Source: Musa acuminata AAA Group
Taxonomy: Eukaryota > Streptophyta > Magnoliopsida > Zingiberales > Musaceae
DNA length: 64,000 nucleotides
Assembly (NCBI RefSeq): GCF_036884655.1
Contig: NC_088327.1
Span: forward strand, 12,389,001 to 12,453,000
Direction: 5' to 3'
The notes under the pieces are model-generated. The model searched no databases and was not told the DNA's origin. It saw only the letters and a list, made by a program, of their open reading frames with translations. A program made the translations under genes and the position numbers. Shown one piece after another: positions 51,049 through 61,640 of this stretch. The first letter of the stretch is position 1; every line of letters begins with the position of its first letter.

Positions 51049-53211
51049 TTAGATTACCATTTGATCGAGCTGCAACTGATCGAGCCAGGATCCAAGGAGC
51101 GCAGCTTGATCAAGGTCATCAGATTGACCATCTCGATTCAAACCTTCAATTCCATTAGCATGCGGCGAGCTGGAAAGCCCAGCGGGAGCTCCTGAAGCAG
51201 CGACCACGTTCTCGGTTGGGGAGTCTCTCACCAAATAATGGACCCAAGAGAGATCGGGCTCCTCACCAGTAGCTTGCAGCTCAAACGACGATGGTTGCCT
51301 GAGACAGCCAAGCTCTTCGCCGTTCACTTCCCAGTCGAGCGACGAGGTAGGTGATGCCCACTTTAACCACGAATGGTTAACAGGAGAACCAACAACCGGG
51401 GACGTTCCGGAACCGGCATCACGAGAGCTCAGGCTTCGCAGCATCAGCTTCTGCTTCTCTCTCTGAGCAAGCAAAGATAGATGAGAGCTCACTGGAGAGA
51501 TGGACTCCATGTTTCTTGGAGACATCCTGACAGGTGAAGAAGCACTGAGGGAAGCCTGCAGCAACACAGAGTGTCCTGGCACCTGCTGGCCATCCATGGA
51601 TTTGGGTGAGAAAACTGTGTTTATTGGTGACAGCAGGCTCTGCTGTTGCCGTTGAAATTGATTGAGAGCAGCAGTCATGTGAGATGGCGAGAAGATAGCC
51701 CCCTGATCCGAGTTATACTTTGGAGATGAGGTTGGCTCAGCTGAGAAAAAGTCATCGAGAGTGAATGCCTTTGCTCGAGCCATTGGACTTCCCAGAGATG
51801 AGCTCAGGCGAGAGTGGCACATTTCGTTCAGCAGCTGGTGACCATCGCATTCAGGTATCGCAGAGAACTCATCCACGGGCATGTCCCGTGCACTGAGAGA
51901 CGCACGCAGCCTGCTTGACTGGAGATTGCTCCCGGGAAGATGCACCGCAGGCATGTTGGAATGTGCCCATGAGAACGAAGAATGACCGATTCCATTGGCG
52001 GACGGGGACATGGGTGGCGTAAAAGGAGACATCACAGAAGAGACCGAAGACGGGGACCCAGGCATGAGGCTCAGCGCTGCAGCCATCTCCATCGCAGCAG
52101 AGGCCGATGACAGTGGCGACGGTAGGGCAGAATCGGTGGCCGTGTGAAGCGGCCGGAGCTCTTCGTTGGTGTGGGCGAAGAAGCACACACGGCGAGAGCA
52201 GCTAGTCCCGTCCTTGCATGGCCTCGTGCGGTACTGCGCCGGGTGAAGCCAACACTCGAACACCCCGTGCGCATATTCGCACATGTCGCCCCTCCTGCAC
52301 GCGCCCTTCCGGTAATCGGGGCATGGAACACAGCTGTAGTGGTACTTCCTCGGATCACGACGCCGGGCATTCTCGCCGGGGTGGACGAACGGGCACTCGG
52401 TCCAGTCATGGGAGTACGCCCGCGAGCATGGCCGGACTTTGAACGAGTACATTCTGAACTCATCGGTGGCGTAGATGCTATTCTTGATGTCGGGAAGCGA
52501 TGGGTCAACGGGATACTCTTTCTTCTCCGGCACTGCAGGCGGCTGAAGCTCCGAGGCTTTTGTGGTTATCGACGGCGATCCATCCGAATCGAGGGAGGAA
52601 GATAACGGCTGTGAATCCGAGTTCGATGGCCCCGTAATCACGTGAAGGGCAGCACGACTGTGATCTCCACCCGAACCATCACACCTCTTCCCGAGAAGTT
52701 CTTCCAGAGCAATCCTCACGTCAGGCAGCTTCGGAGGCACGATGACCACATCAGCGGGCCGGCGGCCGTTGGCATCCACCAAGTCGGGATCGGCACCAGC
52801 GGAAAGCAGCAACCTCACGGCATCAGCAGCGTCGGGAGACCCACCCGAGGCGGCGCAATGCAAAGCCGTGGCTCTGTCACGGCCGGAAGCGCGGTTGACC
52901 AAAACGGAGGGCCAGGAGAGGAGGAGACCGAGGACGTCCAGACTTCCATAGGTGGCGGCGACCATCAGCGGGGTGTGGCGCTCCAGGACCATCCTATTGG
53001 AGCCCTTCTCGCGGCCATACCAGAGGCAGACCTTGTCGACCGCGGAAGGGTCGCGGTCGAGCGATCGCCTGAACCCACCAGCGTCGTTGTTCGCCGCGAG
53101 CTCGAGGAGGCTGGAGAACGAGTCGTCGGTGATGTAGTCCATCACTCCGTTGTCTTCTCGTGAGGCTGGAGACGGCGACGAAGGCCCAACCCGCTCCGGG
53201 CCACCGCACAT
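51049..53211 (-). CDS. Ankyrin-repeat plus tandem CCCH zinc-finger protein (plant RR-TZF family), 720 aa
   Basis: A single coding exon runs from a true ATG at 53211 to a TGA-class stop at 51049. Two ankyrin-like repeats lie at about residues 77-155 (HTPLMVAATYGSLDVLGLLL; TALHCAASGG...VRLLLSAGADPDLVD). The arginine-rich lead-in with CSRAYSHDWTECPFVHPGE is at 262-280. The zinc fingers follow: C297-x7-C305-x5-C311-x3-H315, sixteen residues, then C332-x5-C338-x4-C343-x3-H347. This is exactly the spacing of the plant RR-TZF group, which includes stress-related proteins such as OXS2 and SZF1. Members bind RNA (some DNA), shuttle between nucleus and P-bodies or stress granules, and respond to salt, oxidative stress or hormones. 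The C-terminus is serine-rich and ends with a leucine-rich LGSWLDQLQLDQM stretch that could be a nuclear export signal. Family assignment is firm; its targets cannot be read from sequence. Confidence 0.95.
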   Translation of the reverse strand: MCGGPERVGPSSPSPASREDNGVMDYITDDSFSSLLELAANNDAGGFRRSLDRDPSAVDKVCLWYGREKGSNRMVLERHTPLMVAATYGSLDVLGLLLSWPSVLVNRASGRDRATALHCAASGGSPDAADAVRLLLSAGADPDLVDANGRRPADVVIVPPKLPDVRIALEELLGKRCDGSGGDHSRAALHVITGPSNSDSQPLSSSLDSDGSPSITTKASELQPPAVPEKKEYPVDPSLPDIKNSIYATDEFRMYSFKVRPCSRAYSHDWTECPFVHPGENARRRDPRKYHYSCVPCPDYRKGACRRGDMCEYAHGVFECWLHPAQYRTRPCKDGTSCSRRVCFFAHTNEELRPLHTATDSALPSPLSSASAAMEMAAALSLMPGSPSSVSSVMSPFTPPMSPSANGIGHSSFSWAHSNMPAVHLPGSNLQSSRLRASLSARDMPVDEFSAIPECDGHQLLNEMCHSRLSSSLGSPMARAKAFTLDDFFSAEPTSSPKYNSDQGAIFSPSHMTAALNQFQRQQQSLLSPINTVFSPKSMDGQQVPGHSVLLQASLSASSPVRMSPRNMESISPVSSHLSLLAQREKQKLMLRSLSSRDAGSGTSPVVGSPVNHSWLKWASPTSSLDWEVNGEELGCLRQPSSFELQATGEEPDLSWVHYLVRDSPTENVVAASGAPAGLSSSPHANGIEGLNRDGQSDDLDQAALLGSWLDQLQLDQMVI

Positions 53212-53234
53212 GCTTCAGCCGGACGGGGACCGCC

Positions 53235-53542
53235 CTGTGACGGGATTATAAGCAGACCGACCACAACCTTACCGTATAGAAAACTGGAATCGAAGAGATA
53301 ATCTGAATAGCAGAGTTGGAAAGATTAAGATCAGAATGGAAACAGCGAATTCTTGGATCAGAAGAATACTAATTTCCGATTAGAAAATAGCAGCCAAAAC
53401 TAGCAAGTTCTCGAAAGCCTTCCAAACCAAGTCCAGATTTGTGGTCACACAAACGCTACTATATGCACCGAAGCCGACGCCATTGACTATAAAGATCACA
53501 AGAATAAGCCTCAAAAAGCAGAGAGATTCGTTGAGCTCTCAC
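53235..53542 (-). other. Probable 5'UTR intron of the CCCH gene
   Basis: On the minus strand a good donor (CCG/GTGAGAG, cut at 53,542) and a good acceptor (GTCACAG/GGCGG, cut at 53,235) bracket 308 bases just upstream of the start codon. Intronless-coding RR-TZF genes often have a leader intron. No transcript evidence is available. Confidence 0.45.
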
Positions 53543-53573
53543 CGGTCGCTTTGGTGGATGAAGAGCGATCGAC

Positions 53574-53639
53574 TCAGACTCGATCAAGATCAGCCTCAAA
53601 CAACGGCGGCGGGCCTCCACACCACCGCCAAACCTCCAT
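53574..53639 (-). promoter_or_regulatory. Upstream ORF (21 codons) in the likely leader of the CCCH gene
   Basis: An ATG at 53639 opens a frame encoding MEVWRWCGGPPPLFEADLDRV and a TGA at 53574-53576. It lies in the GC-rich block just before the predicted 5'UTR intron donor, so it would be in the first non-coding exon. A short uORF could lower translation of the main frame. Whether transcription starts upstream of it is inferred from the sequence texture only. Confidence 0.35.
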
Positions 53640-54959
53640 CGCAACGAGTCAGTTGCGATTCGTCGACGAAGAAGGAGACGGAGGAGGAGAGAGCAGGCTG
53701 GTAATTGGAACGAAATGAAACGCTCGTGGGAAGGATGAAATGAGAGCGCTTAAATTTGGGGAGGAGGCATTCACCCCGCCATCTTCTCCTTTCGGTTCCC
53801 TTATCTGCTACCGCAGTCGTAACGGACCGCACTCGCCCGGAGATCACCGGATCCGCGTATCTCGTCCCAGGCACCAAAACAAAAAACGCCTCTTCTTATT
53901 GGTGAGACATAACGGGCCCCGCCGGAAAGATCAATGAAAACCCTGGTTTTGGCGGATGGTGACTTCCTTGACTCAGGAATTTGCGGTTCCGGACGCGACA
54001 CAGCGGTCAAATCGGGCTCATAGCGGCTCAATTCCGGCGGAAGTATGTAGACCGGGAATCGTGACAATGCTGATATTTTCACGTCGGATGCAGTATCCTC
54101 CATGTACGGGCTCCCCCACCCCGGCGTGACGCGTTGTAGCCGGTACCAGTGTAAGAGGGAGTGAAAATATCAGTCCAGCATGGGGGTTTTATGGCAACTT
54201 AAATAAGCGCGTGTCCTTTTTGCTATTCTCGAAATTTCCAACGGGTAGACATTTCGGGGATATGTTTACATTTCTCTAACCCCAAACTTGAAATTACATA
54301 CGAGTCCTCCAAACGAGCTCTCTAGGAGAGCGTAGTAAATGAGTTAAAGTGGAAGGGCTAGCGTGTAATTTCGCCATGCCTTGGCCTCACGATGTGGACT
54401 CCGAGATGGAGTTACGCTGTTGCCCTTGTCGTTTCGTAGCGTTGGAGCGGAGGATTTGGGGAGGAAAGCAGGGGCTTGTCGGTCATTTAACATCGCAAAG
54501 CACCGTAGGCCTGGGACGAGGCTAGGGAAGCGGATAAAGACGCTTCAACGCCCCCTTTTAAAACGGTACCCGCCGCACGTACCGCTGGGGATGGCGTGGG
54601 GCCCACCTGTCCGAAAGCAGAAGAGCGAGGAGGTACCTACCCCGGCAGGATTCGGGGGTGCACTTTAAGGCCAGGATGAACCCGCGAGACAAGGGTACCG
54701 CCGGTGGTTTCGCTTGCCGCCGCGGGCATCACCACGCGGCGAATTGGACGGTGATGATGAGTTGTTTCGCGGGACGAAATGACATGAGATGCGTGCCCAC
54801 TCACACGATTATTCTAAATCCACCCTCGCTCGGGATTATCCAAATGTCCATCCAATCATCATTTATAATCTCACTAAATTATATTTTTTATGTGAAAAAA
54901 CTAACATTAACTTGTAAGAATATGATAAGGTTCATACTTAGTTTTCATTTGCTTGATTA
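53640..54959. other. Intergenic: distal promoter region of the CCCH gene
   Basis: The segment is of mixed, locally high GC (54,380-54,780), without a convincing frame. Several short open frames exist on both strands and look like shadows of GC-rich DNA. Confidence 0.45.
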
Positions 54960-55580
54960 GGATTGGTAACAGAGGTCAACACAACAGATATGCCGTGACT
55001 ATGAGTCAACACAGCTAGGTCCACGGGTCAATATCGGAAGTTTTCTAGAGGGTGATTCGAATGATGAAGTACTCGAGCTCTCGAAAAGGAGTGCTGGTTG
55101 GCATTGATCAGGATCGGGGCTGATTAGCGACTCCTTGGTACCGAGCGGATCGCGCTCCCGTGCTGAGTCCCTCACCATCAATGAGTGATCGTCCTCCTGC
55201 AAAAATGGCCTCTGTCGGACGGTACCCGATCGTGGCCCCTCCGATGAGTAAGTTAGTAACGAGGGGGATTACTTTTTACCTTCTTTTTTCTTGCCTCCTC
55301 CTGGTCGGAGATCAACCAGGAGTTTTATACTGTGGCGCAAGGGCTGATGGTGCGTCGATTCGGCATCGCTGCTGTTGACCCCTGAGAGATGGGATGACCC
55401 TTCTGACCGATCACCGTTCCGGGACGCGCAGAGCGACGTCAGACGACATCGCCCCGAGTTCCCGGGATGGGACGTGTGGCATATCTTCTTGGTACGAGCT
55501 CCCGGGACGGGACGGGTGGCGTAGGGCTCCGATTTGGCATGCGATGTCAGCAGTGACGTGTCCAAGCCGTCAAAATATAC
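54960..55580. mobile_element. Possible degenerate LTR (solo LTR) of a retrotransposon
   Basis: A GC-rich island stands inside AT-rich DNA. It contains phrases often seen in LTRs of large plant Gypsy-type elements, such as GGCCCCTCCGATGAGTAAGT at about 55,234 and GGTCGGAGATCAACCAGG at about 55,303. It has no protein frame, and an internal 40-bp imperfect duplication near its right end. I could not fix TG..CA ends or a target duplication, so the limits are approximate and the class is a guess from texture. Confidence 0.35.
55455..55534. repeat. Two imperfect tandem copies of a 40-bp GC-rich unit
   Basis: Copy one starts CGAGTTCCCGGGATGGGACG at 55,455 and copy two CGAGCTCCCGGGACGGGACG at 55,495. 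Similarity continues through GTGGC(A/G)TA and fades after that. Confidence 0.8.
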
Positions 55581-58500
55581 CATATCAAACAACATAAACT
55601 TGAGCCTAAATTTCCTTCATATGCCTTTTGTGGATCCATAAGCTTACCAACTTTGAATCCTGGAATCCACCAAAATCTGATATGTTGATGTCGCTACTAA
55701 CTAATTCATATTCATATATAAAAGTATTTTTGCATATGAATTTTGTTTGACCTTTTTACGTATGATTTTGACTGACTATGTTTCTGATAAGAGTGTCATT
55801 CATATGTAAAAAATTATTATTATTACATTCAATAATGTATATATGCTCAGAGACTTATCAATTATACAATAATATACTATGCTTTAACGGAGACATATTA
55901 TTCATATGTTATGGTGCGAATATAACAGATCAATTTGTTGATAGTAGATGATGATATCAAAAGCCAACCATTGGACCTATGAAATTGCTAACTTTGAGTT
56001 GAACAATTCAATCATTCAAAGTTAAGACATTTTAACCATTCAAACATATGACAAAGATAATCTTATGAATAACCAAATTTTAATTGAAATAAGATGTTTA
56101 GGAATTAATGGTCAAATTGGGAGACCAAGAATTTTCAATATTTCTTAAACTCATGAATCAAAGTGAAATCTTTCACTCACATTATTCTCCCTCAAGAACC
56201 CTTTTTGAAACTTTTTGATCCTCTAGTTTGAAGTATTCATGTGATTCATGGAGTTCAACTTGGCTCGAAAATAAAATAAATAAAAATTGGATATAAAATA
56301 AATACAAGTGCAGGAACTGCTTACTTTAACTTCCGACAATCTTCTTGTTCCCTTGGTTCACCATTTAGAAGCTTTCCTTGACCTCCACTGTGTTCCTGGA
56401 AGAACATCTTTTAATGCTCTTCCTTTCATAACTCCTAAAACTGTTCAGGTAGGATTCTTAACAAAGATAAGAAAAGATGAGTCAGATTGGTATGGTCGTA
56501 GCCAACTTATGGTCCCACCTACAGACGTTATTCCATCTCTCTTTCAAACATATGTGAGAACAGTACCTAAAAGGACGAAGAACATTTGGTCTCAAGTGAT
56601 AGCAATTACCTGTTGGAATAATGACTCCACATGTTTTCTTTGGCAGCAGTCTTCTCACCCTTTGGATGCATTTGACATCACAAGAGACGGTTCCGGTCAT
56701 TGTTAACAGGATTAGGCTTCGAGATTTCTCCTCCTCCTTGCTTTTATATTCATTTTGTGGTTGGAAAGTAAGCTGATGTACTGCAAAGGAAGGCTACCTG
56801 GTCTCTTGCATCATGGTGGGCAATACATAAGCCTTTTGATAAGATGGAGATACCCAAGAAAACAATGATACAGGATAACTATGGAAAATAATGAATTGTT
56901 AAAAGAAGCGAAGCTAGATCAAAATGACCGTCATCTGTCTATGACAAGGATGGCATGAAACATAAAGAACAAGGCATAAGTGCTTACCTCAGTCACCCAA
57001 TCTGTTGATAGGATCTCGATAGGATAACCAAAAGCTGTCCTACAAGAGTTAGGTTGTGATGACACATTCTGATAAATCAGAGTGTGAGTTGTTCCTGCAT
57101 GAAAGGGAGATTAAACTTTAAGAAAACAGGTTAGACCGAATGGTTTAGAGATTTATATTTAAGAGAACAAAGTCAGATCTTCTTTCCCGTTTGTTTAAAG
57201 GGAAAGAAACTTCTTTGTATGCTACTCTGTGGTAGAATATGTGGCATTCATCATCTGAAATGAATTCCTGGTGGCTTTTACACACCCATGGTGAACATAA
57301 ACGACTTCCTTGACGCAGGACTGAAAGGAAAGTTATGAACATGTACCACACTAAATAAAAGTTTTTTGTTCTTGTGACCAAGCAATAAATGACTTTAAAA
57401 GAGTACCGAGTGCTTCTTGTTTATGAACTTCATTTTAGACAGGACCTGCAAATCATAGCTTCAAATGCTTTTGTTCAGCATTTGAGCCATCTGTCTACAG
57501 TTCTTGCAACTCAGGAACACACAAGCCAAGATTGCATTAAGTTCTAATAATAAAGTCATTTAGAATACTTGCCGAAAGTTGGAATGCAAAAAAAATATCA
57601 ATTATACATAAGCATATAAATCAATGTTTGCTGCTGAAAATAAACCACTTTACCAATAATCATCTAGGGGTTTCTCAGTGGCACCTTGCTATTATCTCCT
57701 GTGTTCATCTCACCTGATTATGAATAGTAAACCTACAAAATAAAGTTTCTTTTAGAATCAATAAGATTAGGAAGTTCTATTGATTCATGAGAAGATGTTA
57801 ACTTCGTTTTGGGAGAGAAAAACACAATATTACTTAAGAGGGTAATATACTCAAAACAAAAAGAAAGAGGACTCGTGAATTCCTCCATTATTCTTTGTGA
57901 TTTGCACATTTTATATAATAACATGGACCAAAGATCAAGTAAATCAGAGAGTCCCCAACAGTTCGTTTTTTGGAAGAAAAGTGGTAAATGAACTTAATAA
58001 GAATTCACACAAAATATCAGGAGGTGGATTACCTCTCCAGAATATATCAACTACATTTGTCATAGCAAAATTAGCCAACTTATGTACAGAAACATAAGAA
58101 TTCACGGGGACAAAATGCCATCCAGTGACACTCGGGTGCCAAGGAATATTAAATAGAAAAATATCTTGACATATGTTTCTCGGGTGCCATGGAATACAGG
58201 TGGGACTGAAAGCATGTTGAGGAGAGTCTGTGAGCCAGATCTAACCCGTATTTTGTAGTAGCCTTCCTGATGGGGTTTCTGTATAATCCCCAACAGTATG
58301 TTATATAACATATGTACTGCGATTTGCATTCGTGACACAATACATAGACAGCTGGGCTATTGAAGTTGTTTCCTTTGGCTTTTTATTAGACAATAGCCAA
58401 TAAATTGTCCATTTCAGGTTATCATCAATATCATCTAACCATTTGAGATCTTCGAAATCAAGGTGCACTGAAATAGTTATATGAACCCAAAGACGGTAGA

Positions 58501-58774
58501 AGATTATACCAATTTCATTTGGAAAAACATTCTGATAGTCGACCGTCTGGCATCAAGTTCATGCATGACCAGATGACATGAAAGGATGCAAAAGGCCTGG
58601 AGATTTGAGAAGATTCCAGCAAAAACTTATAGACAAGGTTTGCTGAAAACAGTGGTAATCACCAGGGCCCTGAAGATTTCTGTTGGAATGTGTTCTGTAG
58701 AACCTTGTTGAGGGGATTTAGATAAGTTGCCAGATCCTCACACTAACTAATCAGAATCATTCCTTTGCCCAGAT
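55581..58774. other. Intergenic: AT-rich spacer and PPR 3' flank
   Basis: This 3.2-kb spacer is AT-rich. The longest frame (56,308-56,706, plus strand) starts with GTG rather than ATG and has no recognisable domain. The last few hundred bases before 58,775 are the likely 3'UTR of the PPR gene. I see nothing else supportable. Confidence 0.5.
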
Positions 58775-61348
58775 CTACACATTATGCCAGATTGAACTTG
58801 TATAAGGAATATATCCATTTTCCACTAGCTCGTCCAAAGACAGTTTGAGTTTTGTGTACGACATCTCAAACTGAGGGTCTTGTTTGTTCCCTGCAGTAAA
58901 AGATTGGACTTCATTTTTAATGTTTATCCAACTGTTACCTGGAGTCTTTTCTAAACCTTTCTCCTTGATGTCTGCTCTCAAGATAGTGACGTATTCCCAA
59001 TTTCCAGCTGCAGCATATATATTGGAGAGAAGTATGTAATTTGCAATGTTCATTGGTTCTAATTCAATGAGCTTTTCACCGATTATCCTCGCAAGTTCCA
59101 TGTTATAAAACATTCTACATGCGCTCAGGAGAGCTCTCCAGAGACTAGCATCTGGTTCCATGGGCATTGAACAGATCAGTTCTTTGGCTTTATCAAGGTT
59201 TCCTGCACGGCCAAGAAGGTCGACCATGCAAGCATAATGAACAACCTCAGGTGGTACATTATAGTCCCTATTCATGGAATGGAAAATTTCCCATCCCTTC
59301 TCAATCATACCGGAGTGACTGCATGCAGACAGAATAGAAACAAATGTTACACGGGTAGGTCTCTCTCTAGCACTAAGCAATTCACAAAATATCCGAACAG
59401 CATCTTCACCTTGGCCATGGATTCCATATGCTGCAATCATGGCATTCCAAGAGATGATGTCCCTCTTCAGTAGGTTTCTGAACATCAATTCAGCACTCCT
59501 TATGCTTCCACATTTTGCATAAATCGTCAGAAGAGCATTTCCCAAAGAAGTATCAAGTGGCAAGCCGAGCTCCCTTCTTACAATGTATGCATGAAAGCCT
59601 TTTACTTGCAGAAGACTCCCCATTTGTGCACATGACGGAAGAACATTGATCATTGTACTTGCATCAGGTTTTGTTTCAAACTGCATTCGATAGAAGAGAG
59701 TAAGAGCATCATTCGGTCGTCCATTGTGAATATAGCTAGCAATCATAGCATTCCAAGATACTAAATCTCTGTCAGAGTGATTCCAAAATATATAAAATGC
59801 TGCTGATTCTTGTCCACAGTCCATGTACATATCTGCAAGTGCAGTGCACAATGATGAGTTGACATCAAGCCCATGCCTTATCACATAACCATGAATAGAC
59901 CTGCCAAAATTTAAAAATAAGTTGTTTGTGCATCCTTTAAGAAGAGAGACCATAGTGAATGAGTTTGGTTTAGTTTCTGTTTGTTGCATTTTCCCGAAGA
60001 GATCCCAAGCCTTGCATGTCAGCCCATCCTTGATCAAAGCCATGATCAATGTGTTCCAAGAAACTGCATTTGACTTATCCATCCCATTAAAAATCTCTTG
60101 AGCAGATGTGACAATATTCAAGTCCGCATACATAGACAGCAATGCATCATCTATAGAGGTATTATCTGTCATCCCACTTTTTATAGCATAGGCATGCAAT
60201 TGCTTACCTCTTGCTAAGCAGCCACACTGAGCACATACAGAAAGCATTATACCAATGGTGACCATATTTTCTCCTATACAGTCACACCTCATCCTGCTAA
60301 ACAGAGCAAGTGCTTCATTGAAACACATGCAATTCTTGTATGCAGAGATCATAGCATTCCATGAAGCAACATCCCCTGTTAGCCCTCTTTCAAAAACTAG
60401 ACTAGCATGTTCACAATATCCACACCTACCATACATATTGATCAGTGCATTCCCCACAAACTTATCTACAGAAAAACCATATTTAATAACTAGTTGGTGC
60501 ACTTGCTTCCCAAACTTTAAGCATCCAAATTCCCCACACGATTGCATGACAGCTAAAAATGTCACAGAATCAGGAGCTACATTGTCTACTATCATATGAA
60601 GAAAGATCTTTAGAGCTTCAGAACATTTTCCAGTCTGGAAATACCCATCTATGATAGCATTCCAACACACAGTGTTCCTTCTCTTCAATACTTTAAATAC
60701 ATTGTGTGATAACCGCATGTCAAACCTCGAATAGAACCCAATCAAGGAAGTCCCAACATGAGGCTCCAGTTGAAGAATCCCACTTCTCAAACTATAGCAA
60801 TGTGCAGCCTGCCCAAGCCTGAACTCAGACAACTCACGACAGGCTATTATTAGACTAACCAGCGTGACCGAATTCAGCCTCAATCCATCTCTTCTCATCC
60901 TAAAACACAACAAGATCGCGTATTTGTACTGACAATTGGCAACACACCCAGAGATCATGGCATTCCATGAAACCAAATCTCTCTGCGTCATTTCCTCAAA
61001 TACCTCGAGCGCATCATCAACTAATCCGCATTTACAGTACAAATCCACGAGCGCAGTCCGAACGCGCAGGTCGTCAGCTAGTTCTGTCCCAACTATGCAC
61101 GAATGAACTCGTTTACCGAACTCGACATCCTGCAACCTCGCGCACGCCTTGAGGACGACCGGCAGTGCGACCCTGTCGCGGTGGGCGCCCGAAGCTTCCA
61201 TCTCGGCGAAGGTTGCGAGGATGGCCCGGTCATTTTTTAGCCTGACGTGGTGCTTGAGGATCGAATTCCAGTTACCGGGGTCTCTGCTTCGGATGGGGGG
61301 AGACAAGCGATGTGGGCTTGGGAGGTTCATGAGGAGAGAGCAAACCAT
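58775..61348 (-). CDS. PLS-class pentatricopeptide repeat protein with E/E+ tail, 857 aa, intronless
   Basis: The frame is open up to a GTG at 61405, but the first ATG is at 61348 (MVCSLLMNLPSPHRLSPP), giving 857 aa and a short leader that may target an organelle. The body consists of back-to-back PPR motifs in PLS spacing, with repeated signatures such as LVSWNAMISGCV, VCWNAIIDGYF, VASWNAMISAYKN, AVSWNTLIMALIKDG and IISWNAMIAAYGIHGQGEDA. The end carries the E-type tail (LIELEPMNIANYILLSNIYAAAGNWE, then PGNSWINIKNEVQSF) and stops at YIPYTSSIWHNV. There is no DYW deaminase domain. Such proteins bind organellar RNA by sequence and usually guide C-to-U editing, borrowing a DYW domain from a partner. 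The RNA target is not readable here without applying the PPR code motif by motif. Confidence 0.95.
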   Translation of the reverse strand: MVCSLLMNLPSPHRLSPPIRSRDPGNWNSILKHHVRLKNDRAILATFAEMEASGAHRDRVALPVVLKACARLQDVEFGKRVHSCIVGTELADDLRVRTALVDLYCKCGLVDDALEVFEEMTQRDLVSWNAMISGCVANCQYKYAILLCFRMRRDGLRLNSVTLVSLIIACRELSEFRLGQAAHCYSLRSGILQLEPHVGTSLIGFYSRFDMRLSHNVFKVLKRRNTVCWNAIIDGYFQTGKCSEALKIFLHMIVDNVAPDSVTFLAVMQSCGEFGCLKFGKQVHQLVIKYGFSVDKFVGNALINMYGRCGYCEHASLVFERGLTGDVASWNAMISAYKNCMCFNEALALFSRMRCDCIGENMVTIGIMLSVCAQCGCLARGKQLHAYAIKSGMTDNTSIDDALLSMYADLNIVTSAQEIFNGMDKSNAVSWNTLIMALIKDGLTCKAWDLFGKMQQTETKPNSFTMVSLLKGCTNNLFLNFGRSIHGYVIRHGLDVNSSLCTALADMYMDCGQESAAFYIFWNHSDRDLVSWNAMIASYIHNGRPNDALTLFYRMQFETKPDASTMINVLPSCAQMGSLLQVKGFHAYIVRRELGLPLDTSLGNALLTIYAKCGSIRSAELMFRNLLKRDIISWNAMIAAYGIHGQGEDAVRIFCELLSARERPTRVTFVSILSACSHSGMIEKGWEIFHSMNRDYNVPPEVVHYACMVDLLGRAGNLDKAKELICSMPMEPDASLWRALLSACRMFYNMELARIIGEKLIELEPMNIANYILLSNIYAAAGNWEYVTILRADIKEKGLEKTPGNSWINIKNEVQSFTAGNKQDPQFEMSYTKLKLSLDELVENGYIPYTSSIWHNV

Positions 61349-61408
61349 CTCTGATGCATGTGTGGCGGGAAGACGAAGACCGTTAAATAGTTGAGTTGTC
61401 ACCACACA

Positions 61409-61606
61409 ATATATATGTATATATATACATATATATGTATATATATGTATACATATATATATTTATATATATATATATACATACATACATATATATATAC
61501 ATATATATGTATGTATGTATATATATACATACATACATATATATATATACATACATATATACTTATATATATACATACATATATACATATATATACATAT
61601 ATATAC

Positions 61607-61640
<34 letters not shown>
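61409..61640. repeat. Compound (TA)n / (CATA)n microsatellite
   Basis: About 230 bases consist almost solely of TATA, CATA and GTATA units, many of them arranged as inverted copies (ATATATGTATATATATACATATAT). It begins about 60 bases upstream of the PPR start codon. It produces false tyrosine/isoleucine-rich frames on both strands. Confidence 0.97.

Noticed and set aside
56308..56706. 132-aa plus-strand open frame in the spacer left of the PPR gene
   Set aside because: It begins with GTG, not ATG, shows no family motif, and sits in AT-rich spacer DNA. Length alone is not convincing in a eukaryotic window of this size.
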